Shown here piece after piece: positions 10,121-22,200 of a stretch of DNA of 64,000 nucleotides. The notes beneath the pieces were generated by a model. The model was not told where the DNA came from. It made no database searches and saw nothing but the letters and a program-made list of their open reading frames with translations. Source of the DNA: Rhizaria sp. SCN 62-66 (lineage: Eukaryota; Rhizaria, unplaced); contig MEDY01000084.1 of assembly GCA_001724265.1 (NCBI GenBank), forward strand, positions 1-64,000, read 5' to 3'. How positions within the stretch are numbered: the first letter of the stretch is position 1; every line of letters starts with the position of its first letter. The position numbers and the translations under genes are program-made.

Positions 10121-11096
10121 TTACTCGTCATCGCTCATGCCGCCCTTCTTGCCCGCGTCGGAGTCAAGCTTGACGGAGAAACCGGTGTAGGCAGACAGGA
10201 CGTCGATGGGCGCCTTGTGGTACGCCGAGGCCGGGATGGGGACGACGTCCTTGAGCTCTTTTGACACGGCCTTGGCGCGGGCCTCGAGCTTCTCGGTGTA
10301 GGCCGCGCGGAGCTTGTCCGCCTTCTCGGTGGGGAGACCCTTGAGGTGGCCCTCAAAGACGTTGCGGTCGACGACGACCTTGCCCTCGAGCAGGGCGGAG
10401 AGGGCGTCGACGCCATTCTTGCCACTGATGGCGGCGCTGAGAATATCCTTGTCCTTGTAGGTGGCGGCGGAGTTCGCGCCGGCCTTGAGGAGCTCGGTAA
10501 TAATGCCGGCGTGGCCGTCCTCACAAGCGCGGAAGAGAGGGGTCTTGCCATCCTGCGAGTGTGAGAGAGAGCAGCGAGAGTGGATAAAGAGAGCAAACAG
10601 GACACATGGGGTTAGGGGATGAGAGGTGCGTTGACAAACGAGAGTTATGAGCAATAGGAAGAAGCAGATTCGGAAAATAATCAAATCAACTGCATAGAAA
10701 ATTGTCTTTTTAATCAGTTAAAAAGGAGAGATTCGCAGAGCATTGCGACTGACATGCACACAAAGGGCGGAAGTGCGGGCCAAAAGGTAATGTGGTGAGG
10801 GCGAGAAGGATAAGATGCGAACGTACGTTGTCGCCGATATTGGGGTCAGCGCCGAACTCCAGGAGGACCTGAACAGCGTCAAGGCGACCGCCCTCAACAC
10901 TCATAAGGAGGGCAGTGCGGCCCTTCTGTAAAAGATCGCGGGGGAAACGTGGAAAGAAAGGCAAAGTGAGGTTGAGTACGTCGGGAGGGCAAACATAGGT
11001 CTCAACATGGGAGGGCGAAAACAGGCGCAATAAACGTACCGACTCCTTCTCATTAAGAAACTTAAGAAAACGAGCGTTTTTAGCGGCAGCAGACAT
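10121..11096 (-). CDS. Small ankyrin-repeat protein
   Basis: Three exons encode 195 residues: 11096-11040, 10925-10827 and 10552-10121. Both introns (114 and 274 nt) are phase 0, begin GTACGT and end CAG. Exon 1 encodes MSAAAKNARFLKFLNEKES. Exon 2 encodes one ankyrin repeat (GRTALLMSVEGGRLDAVQVL, then LEFGADPNIGDN). Exon 3 opens with a second repeat (GKTPLFRACEDGHAGIITEL, then LKAGANSAA), a possible degenerate third, a Lys/Glu-rich helix and an acidic tail ending GMSDDE. Ankyrin repeats bind proteins, but the partner cannot be told from sequence. The gene lies head-to-head with the NEK kinase and tail-to-tail with Pol kappa. The spliced frame is open throughout and exon borders match repeat borders. 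Confidence 0.88.
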
Positions 11097-11846
11097 TGTG
11101 ATTGTGGGACTTCGTTGAGTCTTCCAACGTCAACAGTCAAGAAATAAAACCGAGCTCACTGCTGAGGATCGCACCCACCACGAATCTATTTTGGCGACAG
11201 TAGCAACAAAAAGTGAGCAAGCACGGTCACTTCAAACAGCTCTGTCTTTTGGCCGGTATGAGAGAGACATGCAACGGTGCAGTGACGTGTTTTCTTCATA
11301 TCCTCCGTGCTAGTGAAAGTGTTGTGGAGTTTTCGGATGAACTGCGTCGTTTACTATCTATCTCTGTAATTATATCCTCAACCGCGCTTGTTTGTGCTAC
11401 GTATCACACGTTTGCTGCGACCTGTCCTCCATGCACGCGAGGTAGATTCAAACTCATGAGACTACACATCTCCAGCCAGGCCACAGTTTCTTAGTGCATC
11501 ATTACCTTGACATACCAGCAGAACGCCACATTTAAGTCATACCCTACTCACCAACAATACCCTGATTCATCTTTTTTCCCCCGCTGTGTCGCATCCGGTC
11601 TTGGTCGGCTCGTATCGTTTGTTCCTCCCCTCGCCTCATTCCCACACGCTCCACCACTTTACTCTCTGCGATTCACAGTTTCTCATTTTCCGTCAAGGCA
11701 CGCAGCCGCATTGTCAAACCATATTTGACCATCTGAGTTCTTCTGAACTTTGTCTCGCGTGGTTGCAGTCTTAAGGAGCACGAGAGGCCAACTCGAGTAA
11801 CAGCAGCCCAGTCGCCAGGTCTTTTAGTGAAGGTACTCGGAGCGCG
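11097..11846. promoter_or_regulatory. Divergent promoter region, ankyrin protein / NEK kinase
   Basis: This head-to-head spacer of 750 nt should contain both promoters. It has pyrimidine-rich stretches on the plus strand (about 11575-11700) leading towards the kinase start. I see no defined motif that I can name. Confidence 0.45.
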
Positions 11847-14800
11847 ATGGAGAACTACACGCGGATGAAGAAGCTCGGCGAGGGCGGCTTTGGCCTCGTC
11901 TTTCTCGCCAAAGACAACCGCGACGGGCAGCTGTACGTGATGAAAGAGGTCGACCTGGGCAAGCTCGACGCCAAGGCGCGCGCCGACTCGGTCAAAGAGG
12001 CTGAGTTCCTCAAGAAGCTCAAGCACCCGAACATCATCGGCTACCACGAGTACTTTCAGACGACGACACAGCAGCGCACGCGGTTCGGCAACGTCGACGT
12101 GCAGAAGCTCTACATCATGATGCATTACGCTGATGGCGGCGACCTCGAAACGCGCATCAAAGCGCGCCGCGGACAGCTCTTCCCCGAGAACGAAGTGCTC
12201 GACTGGTTCGTGCAGATGACACTCGCACTCAAACACATTCACGATCGCAAGATCCTGCATCGTGACATCAAGTCGCAGAACGTCTTCCTCATGGCCAAGA
12301 ACTCGATCGTCAAGCTCGGCGACTTCGGCATCGCCAAGTCGCTCGCACACACACACGCCCAGGCGCGCACCATGATCGGCACGCCGTACTACCTCTCGCC
12401 CGAGATCTGCCGCGAGGCGCCGTACGATGCCAAGTCTGACATCTGGGCGCTGGGCGTGGTTCTCTATGAGCTCATGTGCCTTCGCCACCCGTTCCAGGGC
12501 AACTCGATGAAAGAGCTGCTGCAGCGCATCTGCACCACGCAGCCCGCGCCGCCCAGCAACACCTACTCACGCGAGCTCCGCGCCCTGCTCTCGCGGCTGC
12601 TGGACAAGAACCCCGAGCAGCGGCCCAGCGTCAACGCCATCCTCCACGTGCCCATCGTGCGCGCCCGCATCGCGCGCTTTCTGTCCGCTAATGTGCTGCA
12701 GGAGGAGTTCTCGCACACGGTCATCCACGCCGCGGGCTCGCTCAAGCAGCATGCCGCGCTCGCCATCCTCCAGCAGGACGCTAACGGCAACAACAACAAC
12801 AGCAACCCTGCGGGCGGCAGTGCGGTGCCCGGTGCCGCGGCTGCGGCGGCCGCGTTCGCCGGCGCTGGCCGCGCGGCGCCGCCCCCGCAGCAGCCGCAGC
12901 AGCCCGCGGCGGTTGCGGGCCCCGCGGCGCCGTCACAGCATCAGCAGCGCGCGGCCGCGGCGGCCGTGGCGGAGGCCGCGCGCGCCGCCGAAGCCGCCCG
13001 CCTGGCCGAGCGCCAGCTGCAGCTGCTGCAGCAGCGGCGCGCGCAGATGCAGGCGCAGGCGGACGCGCGTGCCAAGGCCGAGGCCGAGTCGCGCGCACGC
13101 GCCGTTGCCGCCCTGCGCGCGCGCGAGGAAAAGGCCCGCGAGGAGGAGCGCAAGCGGCAGGAGCGGGAGAAGGAGCGCGAACGCGAGCGCGTGGCGCGCG
13201 GCAAGGTCGAGGCGCAGCGGCGCGCGGACGCGGCGAAGCAGGCCGAGGCCGAAGCGGAGCAGCGCCGCGCGGTGATGCGCCAGAACAGGGAGGAGTTCCT
13301 CCGTAACAAGGAGCGCGCCGCCGGCAACAACAACGGTGGCGGTGATATCGATGTCGTCATCTACGAAGGCAAGAAGCCCGCCGTGCGCCCCATCATTCCC
13401 TCCAGCAACAACGACAACAACGCTGACGGCGGCTACGGCGGCTACAGCGGCGGCAGCGGCGGCGGCGGTGGTGGTGCCTACGGCAGTTACGGCGACAACG
13501 GCGGCCGTCGCGCGGCCCCCGCGGCGCGCAGCAGCGAGCCCGAGCGGCCGCCGTGGCGCGGCGTCATGGACGAGGACGCGAGCTACGAGGAAAAGCTTCG
13601 GGCCGCGCGGCTGGAGTACGCGCGCGAGAAGGAGGCCGCGCGCCGCAGGCAGATGGGGCTGCCCCCGCTTGATGACGATAATTACAACGGAAGCTCGAGT
13701 GGTAGCGGCTCCAACGGCTCTGGCTCTGGATCTGATGGTTCTAGTGCGCCGCCTTTGGCCCCCGGGGGGCTGGACTACACCTACTCCGGCGCCGACAACG
13801 CCGGCATTGCGCGCGTGCCTTCCTACGCCCGCCAGCCCTCCGGCACTGGCGCCGGCGCCTCAAGCGGCAGCAGTGGCGGCGGCAGCTCGGCGCCATACGG
13901 CACGGACCCGTACGCGGACCGCGACCGCGCCGCCGCCGCGGGCTCGCGCGCGTCCGCGCAGGCTAAGTACGAGGCCGAGCACGCGCGGCTCCGCGCCGAG
14001 TACGACGCCGAGCGCCGCGCCATCGCAGCGCGCCACGGGGCCAACAACGGCGGCGGCGCGGGCGCGGCGGCGGCGGGCGGCGGCGGCGGTGGCAGCGCGC
14101 TGGCGAGTGCCGGTGCGAGTGCGGTTGCGTCAAGCGCGCCGTACTACACCGATCCCGCCGCGCAGTACCGCCCCTACGGCTCGAACAACGGCAGCAAGGG
14201 CGCTGCCGGCAGCGGCAGCTCGGATGCGCCGCTGTCGCGCAAGGAGGAGCAGCGGCAATACGAGGCCGAGCTGCAGCGGCTGCGCAACGTGTATCAGCAA
14301 GAGCGCGCGTCCGTCGAGCGCAAGCTCCGCGGCATTGTCGGCGACGGTACTGACCCCGATGCTGGCGCTGCCGCGGGCGCCAGTCAAAGCAATAACGGCA
14401 GCGCCAACAACAGCGCTGGCTCTGGTTACGGTGCTGGTTATGGTGCCGGCTATGGCTCTCAGCCGCCCTCGTCGTCGCCCTCGCGCCCCAACAGCAGCGG
14501 CAACGGCAGCGGCAGTGGCGGCTACGACGCATACTCGAACCCCGGCGCGCGCTACGGCCGCTACGGCTCCAACGGCGTCGCCAACGCCAACTCCGCAGCG
14601 GGCGGCCGCGTGCTGACCCGCGAAGAGGAGCTCGAGGCCGCGCGCCTGGCGATCTTGGAAGAGCGCCGCGCGCTGCAACTCAAGGCGGCGCAGTACCTGG
14701 CCGACGCGGGCGACGACGTCGTGCTGCCCAACCAGCAGCGCGCCGCCGCGGCCGCGGCCACCGGGAACGGCAGTGCGCCTGGAACTGCGACTGCCGGCGC

Positions 14801-15920
14801 GGAGCTGTCCGAGGCGCGCGCTGCCTTTATGCAGCACAAGGCCGCCGCCGCTGCCGCCGCCGCTGCCAACAGCAACAGCAATGGCAACGGGAGCAGCGCG
14901 CAAAGCGACAAGGACGCGTACCTGGCCCGTCTCGCGAGCCGCGGCGTCGCAGCCGCCAGCGTAATGCGCGGTGGCAGCGGCAGCAACGGCTCCCCGGCCA
15001 CCGCAGACAGCGACTTCGCGGGTTACGACGACGCCGCGCTCCCGCCCAGCCCCTACGGCGCCGCCGCGGCCGCTGCGACCCCGGCCGCCGCCGCCACGGA
15101 CTCCGCCGGCGCCGGCGCCGCCGCGGAGCCCGGCATCGGCAGCACTGACGACCTGACGCCAGAGCAGGCGCTCAACGCTCTGGCGCGCGATGCCGACGAG
15201 TTCCTGGTCATGTGCAACAACATGCGCGCTGCGCTCGACGCGTCCGAGGACGACGAGGCCGCCGTGCCGGTCTTCAACGACGACGACGAGGACGACGCCG
15301 TGGTGCGCCGCATGGTCGGCGCGGGCGCCAGATCTGCTTCCGCCGCCGCCACCGCCGCCGCTGGTGCTGGCTCCGGCGCGGGCGCGTCGCGCGGAGGCTC
15401 TCGCGCCAACGCGGAGGCCGCGCCGGCGTTCGTGCCCGTGCCGCACCGGTCGCGCAACGCGAGCAGCGTGACGGCCGAGGTGCTGCAGCGCGCGTACTAC
15501 GTCAACCAGCAGTTCCGCGACTCGGACACCGACAAGGTCGTCGCCACGGTTGAGGCCGACGGGTTTATTCTCGACACCAAGGGCAACGTCGTTGGCTTCC
15601 TCACCGGCGGCCGCAGCGAGGGCAGTGGCTCGGCCGCCGCGTCTTCGGCCTCGTCAGCGTCGTCAGGTGCGGCCAAGGTGCCCGGGGACGAGGAGGACGA
15701 CGACGACGTGGTCGCGGTCCACATGCTGTCCTCGCTCCCCGCGGCCGCGCTTGGCGGCGCGGGCGGCCAGCAGCAGCGCAACGGCGGGAGCGGCGGCGAC
15801 GGTGCCAGCAACGGCGGCGGCGTCGGGTCTGGCACTGTGCGTGTGTACGCGCCCTTTGCTGTCGGCGCAAAGATCGAGTCGATGGACGAGGAAGACATCG
15901 CTGATATCCTCGGCGAGTAA
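11847..15920 (+). CDS. NEK-family protein kinase
   Basis: This is a NIMA-related serine/threonine kinase of 1357 residues in one exon. The kinase domain spans about residues 4-270 with a complete set of motifs: glycine loop GEGGFG, ATP-binding lysine in YVMKEVDL (K33), catalytic loop HRDIKSQNVFL, DFG in LGDFGIAKSL, activation loop GTPYYLSPE and SDIWALGVVLYELM. HRDIKSQNVFL with GTPYYLSPE is characteristic of NEKs, closest in feel to the NEK1/3/5 group. An Ala/Gln-rich linker, a charged coiled coil (about 380-490, repeated Arg-Glu-Glu-Lys-Arg) and a long Gly/Ser/Ala/Asn-rich tail follow. Three short helical islands, each containing YEAE or REEELEAARL-type sequence, recur in the tail. It ends MDEEDIADILGE. 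NEKs commonly act at basal bodies and cilia, which fits the neighbouring genes; the specific role is inferred. Confidence 0.95.
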   Translation: MENYTRMKKLGEGGFGLVFLAKDNRDGQLYVMKEVDLGKLDAKARADSVKEAEFLKKLKHPNIIGYHEYFQTTTQQRTRFGNVDVQKLYIMMHYADGGDLETRIKARRGQLFPENEVLDWFVQMTLALKHIHDRKILHRDIKSQNVFLMAKNSIVKLGDFGIAKSLAHTHAQARTMIGTPYYLSPEICREAPYDAKSDIWALGVVLYELMCLRHPFQGNSMKELLQRICTTQPAPPSNTYSRELRALLSRLLDKNPEQRPSVNAILHVPIVRARIARFLSANVLQEEFSHTVIHAAGSLKQHAALAILQQDANGNNNNSNPAGGSAVPGAAAAAAAFAGAGRAAPPPQQPQQPAAVAGPAAPSQHQQRAAAAAVAEAARAAEAARLAERQLQLLQQRRAQMQAQADARAKAEAESRARAVAALRAREEKAREEERKRQEREKERERERVARGKVEAQRRADAAKQAEAEAEQRRAVMRQNREEFLRNKERAAGNNNGGGDIDVVIYEGKKPAVRPIIPSSNNDNNADGGYGGYSGGSGGGGGGAYGSYGDNGGRRAAPAARSSEPERPPWRGVMDEDASYEEKLRAARLEYAREKEAARRRQMGLPPLDDDNYNGSSSGSGSNGSGSGSDGSSAPPLAPGGLDYTYSGADNAGIARVPSYARQPSGTGAGASSGSSGGGSSAPYGTDPYADRDRAAAAGSRASAQAKYEAEHARLRAEYDAERRAIAARHGANNGGGAGAAAAGGGGGGSALASAGASAVASSAPYYTDPAAQYRPYGSNNGSKGAAGSGSSDAPLSRKEEQRQYEAELQRLRNVYQQERASVERKLRGIVGDGTDPDAGAAAGASQSNNGSANNSAGSGYGAGYGAGYGSQPPSSSPSRPNSSGNGSGSGGYDAYSNPGARYGRYGSNGVANANSAAGGRVLTREEELEAARLAILEERRALQLKAAQYLADAGDDVVLPNQQRAAAAAATGNGSAPGTATAGAELSEARAAFMQHKAAAAAAAAANSNSNGNGSSAQSDKDAYLARLASRGVAAASVMRGGSGSNGSPATADSDFAGYDDAALPPSPYGAAAAAATPAAAATDSAGAGAAAEPGIGSTDDLTPEQALNALARDADEFLVMCNNMRAALDASEDDEAAVPVFNDDDEDDAVVRRMVGAGARSASAAATAAAGAGSGAGASRGGSRANAEAAPAFVPVPHRSRNASSVTAEVLQRAYYVNQQFRDSDTDKVVATVEADGFILDTKGNVVGFLTGGRSEGSGSAAASSASSASSGAAKVPGDEEDDDDVVAVHMLSSLPAAALGGAGGQQQRNGGSGGDGASNGGGVGSGTVRVYAPFAVGAKIESMDEEDIADILGE

Positions 15921-16285
15921 ACACACAATCGTTCCCCGTAATTTGTGACGGGATTATTTACTCTTTTGTTTTGTATAGTGTAGTAGTGTGGTTGTTTCAG
16001 ATTGGATTACTATGACCAATATCCAAGTCCGTTATATCATTTGTTTGACTCAGTGTGTTATTATGACTCAATTTGTTATTATTTTATTGTTTCGCGTTTG
16101 GACGCGTAAGAATTGCTGTGAATAAAGCGGAACTTTTTGTATTCATAATCTAGATCTTTTATAACAGTTGATACGACATCTCATCATCGTCGTACTTTCA
16201 CGGTGTTTCAATCATGCTAACGCGATAGGTAGTTGTACGTTGAAACGTACTGGTTCAATAATAGTTTCAGAAGTAGCTGGCGCAT
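15921..16285. other. Convergent spacer between the NEK and LRR genes
   Basis: This AT-rich tail-to-tail spacer holds a possible polyadenylation signal AATAAA for the plus-strand gene at 16121-16126, about 200 nt past its stop codon. No coding potential is seen. Confidence 0.5.
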
Positions 16286-19200
16286 TTAGTCTTGCTCAAA
16301 CACCATAGCGTCGCTGGCGTTAAGCCACATCCGCGCGACGACACTCATGCCAGGCACTTCCACAGTCGTCTCCTCGTCCTCCGCCGCGGCCGCGGGGCCG
16401 GCAAGCCAGGGGTTGCGCGCCCGCTCCACGGGATCCTTGCTCATCCCCACGGGCACAATGCGCGCAAACGCCGCCGTCGCCGCACTTGCGGCGGCCGCAG
16501 CAGCGGGCGCGGCCGTAAGGGACTCGCCCTCCGCATCCGCCTCTGCATCAGCGTCGGCGTCGGCGTCGCCGGTGCTGTCGGGATCACTCGCGGCGTCGGC
16601 GTCAGCGTCGGCGTCAGCGTCGGCGTCAGCGTCCGTGTGCGCGGCCAGCAGCGCGAGCCGCAGCGGCGCCTCGACCACAGCCTCACCTGCGTTGGCGCGC
16701 GCGGCGATGGGCGCGAAGAGCGCGGGGTTGAAGTCGCACGGCCACACGCGCAGCGCGCGCTCCATCGCGGTCTCCGCCGCGGCCTCGGCCTCCAGCTCCT
16801 GCTGCGCCGCCGCAGCAGCGGCAACCTGCGCCTGTGCGGCCACCAGCGACTGCGCCTGCGCGGCGGCCGAGGCGGCGCCCTTGCCGGTCGCGCCGGAGCC
16901 AGAGCCAGCGCCCGCGGCGCCGGGGCCCGTGGCGCCGGGGCGGGCGCCCTTGGCTCCAAAGATCGAGCGGCGCGGGCCCTGCGCCGCGACACTGGCGCCC
17001 GCAATGGCCGCGGCGGCTGCGGTCGCGGCGTCGGACGCGGCAGCCGAGGTCGCTGCGGCGGCTGCAGCGGCCGCGGAGGCGAGCGAGGGCGTGGGGATTG
17101 ACAGCGCGCGCAGCTCAACGGGAGTGTCGCTGGAGCTGGCGACAGTGGGCAGCACTGCAACGACGCTCGCACTGTCGCCGCCATCGTGGATATTCAAGTC
17201 GCCACTGTTGCTGTTGCCGCAGTCGGAACTGTTGTCCGCAGCGTCGACAAGCACGACGAGCGCGGGTTTGACCGCGTTCGCAGCCAGCGGCGACGCCAGC
17301 GCATCGCTGCGCGCGCGCGCAAAAAGCGCGCCGTACGGCAGCCGCGCGACGGCGAACGTGCTCTGCTGCGTCTCGCGCGTGCGCCGCGTGTCCGTGCGCA
17401 CAAGCGAGTATGACGCAACCTCCACAGGCTTCCGACGGCTGTTCTTGCCGCCCGCACCCGCGCCCGCGCCCGTGCCCGAGCTCGCGGGAGCGGCGTCTGC
17501 GCTTGCAGCGCCCGGCGCAGCGAGGGACCCGGGCCCCGCCTCTGCAGCGGACGTCGTCGAGAGCGCCCAGTCGGACACGGAGAGCGTGGACGCGAGCGTG
17601 CGCTGCAGCGTCACCACGACGCGCACCTCCGCGCCGGGCCCCCAGTCCGCGGCCAGCGCGTCGCCGACCGCGGCGCCCGCGGCGCCCGTCACGCTGCAGA
17701 GCGGGGTGACCGTGAGCGCGCCGACTGCGGCAGCGATGCAGCCCCCCGCGGCGGCGGCCCCGGGCCACGGCGCGGGCTCCGAGTGCGCGACCGTGCCGTC
17801 GGGCAGCACCAGTGACACGATGAACGCGTACTCGACCGTCGACGCCAGCGTGAATGATAGACGGCCCGCGCCCGCGGCGGCAGCGGTGGCGGCGGTGGCG
17901 GCGGCAGCAGCGGCGGCCGCGGCGGACCCTGCGCCTCCTCCGGCACCGGTGGTGGTGCCCTGGGGCGGCGTGTAGAGCCCCGCTGCGGCCGCGGCAGCGC
18001 AAGGCGCGAGCGGCTTGACCACGGAGCCCTCCGAGAAGAAGCACATCGGGCCGCGCGCGACCCGAAGACCGGCGGCGGAGCCCAGCGCAGCGGTGGCCGC
18101 GGGCGACGTCGTCGTGGGCAGCGATCCCGCGCCCGGCCCGCCCGCTGAGACGGCGCCGGCAGCGCCAGCCGCGGCAGCACTCGCAGCGCCGCTGCCGCCA
18201 GTGCTGCTACTGCCGGCAGCGCCGGCGCGCTTGCTGCCTTTGCCAGCGACCGTCGCGCCCGCCGCCGACGCCGCAGCCGCGGCCGCCGCAGCCGCCGCGC
18301 TGGGTAGCGGCGATGGCACGATGCTCGCAGGCGCCGCAGTGGCGGCCGCAGCGGTCGCGCGCACGACCGCGTCGGGGTCCGCCACCGCGCTGCCGCGCGC
18401 GGGCACCACGAACGACTGCAGGAACAGGTCCGCAGCGGTCGGCGCCGCGGGGGCGCGCGGGCCGAAGGCAAAGAAGCTGGTCTCCGCAGTGGGCGCGTGC
18501 GCGCGCAGCAGACGCGGGGCCGAGGGAGACGCAGAGGCCGCGGCACCAGCGGCGGCGGCAGACGCTGCGTCCGCGGCGGCAGCTGCAGCAGCAGCGGCTG
18601 CGGCGGCCGCAGTGGCGCCGGCGCCGCGGCCAGACTTGCTGCTTGCGCCCACATTCGCTGCGCCAGCAGTCGGAGTGGCAACGGCCGCGGTTCCTGCTGC
18701 AGCGTTGCCCCCGCCCGCAGTCGCGTTAAACGAGCCACCGGAAGTGGGCGTGCCGGGCTGGGCGGCGTCAGTCGCGGCCGACGTCGCAGCGCTCGCCGCG
18801 GCGGCGGAGGCGGAGGCCGCAGCAGTTGCAGCAGCAGCAGCAGCAGCGGCCGTAAGCGACGACACTTGCGGCGCGCGATGCTTGCTCTCCTGCGCGGTCG
18901 CTGACGCAGCTCCCGTTGATACGGTGATCGCAGTGGTGCTGGCGGAGGACGGAGGCAAGGGCAGGATTGCAGAGCGCGCGCCGACGACGCCGGTGACTGC
19001 GTCGTACATCAGAGCGCACTGGTACACACCAGTCAGCTGCGCTTGAGACGACTGTGGCGCGTGCGATTGCGGCTGTGGCTGCGGCGCGCCCCACACAGAC
19101 TCGCTAAGAGCGTTCATGCTGTTATCGAGCGCGGCGCCGGCGCCCCAGGCCGCGATGTGGCCGTGCACCGCCACGGCCCGGTTCAGGTCGCACGATGACC

Positions 19201-22200
19201 GCGCCCCGGCGCGCCCCGCAGCGCCGCCGACGCCGCCGTGCGCGCCGGTGTGCGCGCTGGCCCAGTCGCGCGCGCGGTCGCGCTCGGCGCGCGCGGCCGC
19301 GGCCGCGGCAGCCGAGGTGGGGTCCGCGGACGGCGGCGGCAGCGCCGGGGAAGCGACCTCGAGCAACAGCTCCACGGCGCGCGCGTTGCGGCGCCACAGA
19401 CCCACCGGCAGCGACGGCGACGGTGACGGTGACGGCAACGGCGACGGGGCCTGAGCAGGCGCGCTCGCGGCGTTCGCGCTGTGAGCGTGTGCTTGCGCGT
19501 TCGTGTTGTCACCGGTGTTGTTGGTGTTAGAGGCGACGGTGGGCTGCTGGTTCATCGCGCGGACCCAGGCCGACGCGTGGAGATCGCCCAGCCCCTGCGC
19601 GGTGGACTCGCCCTGCGACCACTCGTCGTCGCACCGGGCGCCGTGCGCCACCAGTGCGCTCGCGGGCGCGGTCACGCCCAGCGCAAACCACGGCTCAGAC
19701 GCAGCGGCGTTCGCGGTGCCCACGCTGCCAGCGGTGATGCTGATGCTGGGGTTGGAGACGGAGCCGACGCGGGCGAACGCGGGCGCGGCGGCGGCGGCGG
19801 CGGCGGCCACCGCAGCGGCGGCGGCGAGCTGCGCGGGCGTCGGCGCGACGGGGGCCACCGCCATCGCCACTGCGGGGGCTGCTGCCACCGCGCTGGTAGC
19901 GTGAGAGCTCGCCGCCGCGGAGGACGGCTGCGCATTCGCGCATCGGCGTGCGCGCGCGGGACTGCCCAGACCGGGGAGCGAGTTCTGCTGCTGCAGCGGC
20001 GGGGGCGCGCCGCCGGAGCCGGAGCCGGAGCTGGCCCCAGGCAACGCGCCGGGCGCGGCGAGCGCAGGCGGCGGCGCGGGCGCGGCGGAGGCGGCGATGG
20101 CGGCAGCGTGCGACGCGGGCGTATGACCCAGCAGTGCGAAGAGCGCGGCGCGCGCGGCGGCGGCCTCGGCGACTGCCCAGGCCGAGTCGGCCTCGGGCGC
20201 AAGCGCGTACGGATCCGGCAGACTGCGCAGACCGGTCACGCGCGCTGCCAGAGAGGTAAAACCCAGACCGGCGGCCGCGATCACGCCCGCGGCCGTCGCG
20301 GCAGTGGCCGTGGCAGCGGCAACGGGAGCGCAGTAGCCCGCCGCGCCTGCGATGCCGTTGCTACTGACGTTGAACGAGGACGGGGGAAAGCGGAGCGAGA
20401 GCACATTGCCCGCCTCGGTGACGAATCGCAGCGGGCGCGCGGGCCCCGCGGAGCGCGGTGGCAGCGCGAGCGGCAGCGGCAGCGGCAGCGGGCGCGCGCG
20501 CAACTGGCGCGCCCCCACGCCCCCACTGGGCGGACTGGCGATGGACAGCGACCAGACCGTGCCGGCGGCGGCGGCGACTGCAGCGGCCGTCACCGCGGCG
20601 TCGGCCTCGGCGGCCCACGCGCGCGCAGCGGCACGCAGCGCACGCACGCGGGCCACGCGCGCCGCAACCTCAGCCTCGCGCTGCGGCTGTGCGGCGGCGG
20701 CCAGCGCGGCGGCCGCGGCGGCCTGGCGGGACGACAAGCCTGCGCCTGCGCCTGCGCCGGCACCGGGCGCGCCGCTCCCGCTCGAGTTCACGCCCATCGC
20801 GGCGGCGCTGGTGGCGGCGTTGGGGCGGAGCGAGGACGCGCCGAAGCGGCGGCCTGGTGCCGGGGCGGGGGCAGCGGCGGCGGTGGCGGCGGCGGCGGCG
20901 GCAGCGGCGGCCTCGACGGAGGGCGCGGCGGCGGGTGCGGGCGCGGGCGGCGGGTTGGCTGCCAGCGCCAGCACCGCGGCCACCGCCGTCGCCGCGGCGG
21001 TCGCGGGAGTCACTGCGCCTGCGCCCGCGCTAGTCCCGCCGGCGTAAGCGTTGACTGTGGCGACGCCGCCCGCGGCAGTGAGCGAAGTGGTGACCGCGCC
21101 GAGCAGCGGCGCCGGCGCGAGTGCTGCCGCTGACACGCGCGCGCTCGCCCCCGCCGCTGCCGCCGCCGTCGCCACCGTTGCCGCTGATGTCGCTGCTAAA
21201 GGGGCGGTGAGCGGGGCGCAGAGCTGCCACGCGCCGATTCCGCCCGCCGCGGCCGCGGCCACGGTGGCGGGCACCGGCTGCTGCGTCTGCGCGGCGGCGG
21301 TGGCGGAGGCAGCGGGGCCGCCAGCGGCGGGCGGTGGCGAGAGCGCGCGCGCCGCGCGACCGAGGTGGCGGCCCGGCTCCGGGGCGGGGGATGTCGACGG
21401 TGAGACGCCAGCGCTGCCGTCGGATACGGAGTTGGAGGCCGAGGCATAGGCTGAGGCGGCAGAGGCGGCGCTGGCGGCTGCAGCGGCCGCGGTCGCCGTG
21501 AAAGCGCCCGTGAGGCCAGTCAGACTGGGGTCCGCAGTCGCGGCCGCAAGTGCAGCACCGGGCGCCTTCGCCGTCACAGTTGTAGCCGCACTGTTATAGC
21601 TGCTGCCGGCGTGTTTGGAGACGAGGACGGGAGCGAGGAGCGCCGCGGTGTAGTCTGCGAGGCTCGCAAGCCCGGCGCCGATCGACACCGACGCCGACAG
21701 CACAGACGCGGGCGCAGCAGCGCTCGCACTCGAAGAAGCGCCGGCGCTGGCCCGGTTGGACAGGGCTGCGGGCGGTGCGTAGACTAGCCTGCGCGCGACC
21801 GCGGCAGCGACCTCGCCGACACTGCACGCACTGCCGCTTGCAGTCGCGGTCGCGGCGACAGCAGAGGCGACGGCGAGCGAGAACCGCGCCGCCTGGCTCT
21901 CTGCGCCAGTGCCGCTAACAGTCGCGCTGGCGAGCGCAGCAGCCGCCGCGGCTGGCGCGAGGGCCGCGAGACGCGCTACGGTCACCGCGCCCGCCTCCGC
22001 AGCCTGCGCCGCCGCGGCCGCCGCGCCCGCGATGGCGGCGAGCTGCAGCGCGTTGCCCCCCGCGCCTCCTATGTTCCCCGCAAGCACGTTGCCCTTGGCG
22101 CGCGGCTTTTGCGCGACGCGGACGCCGTGCAGCGCCGCCAGCGCCGCGCGCAGCCGCTGTGCGCCGGCCGCCGCGATCTGCGGGTGCGCGGGCACACCGT

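Noticed and set aside
11673-12488. Long minus-strand open frame antisense to the NEK kinase domain
   Set aside because: It is a shadow of the GC-rich kinase frame, with composition dictated by the real codons and no domain of its own. The same applies to 19481-21133 (+) inside the LRR gene, 30081-32114 (-) inside the kinesin and 50037-52001 (-) inside IFT140.
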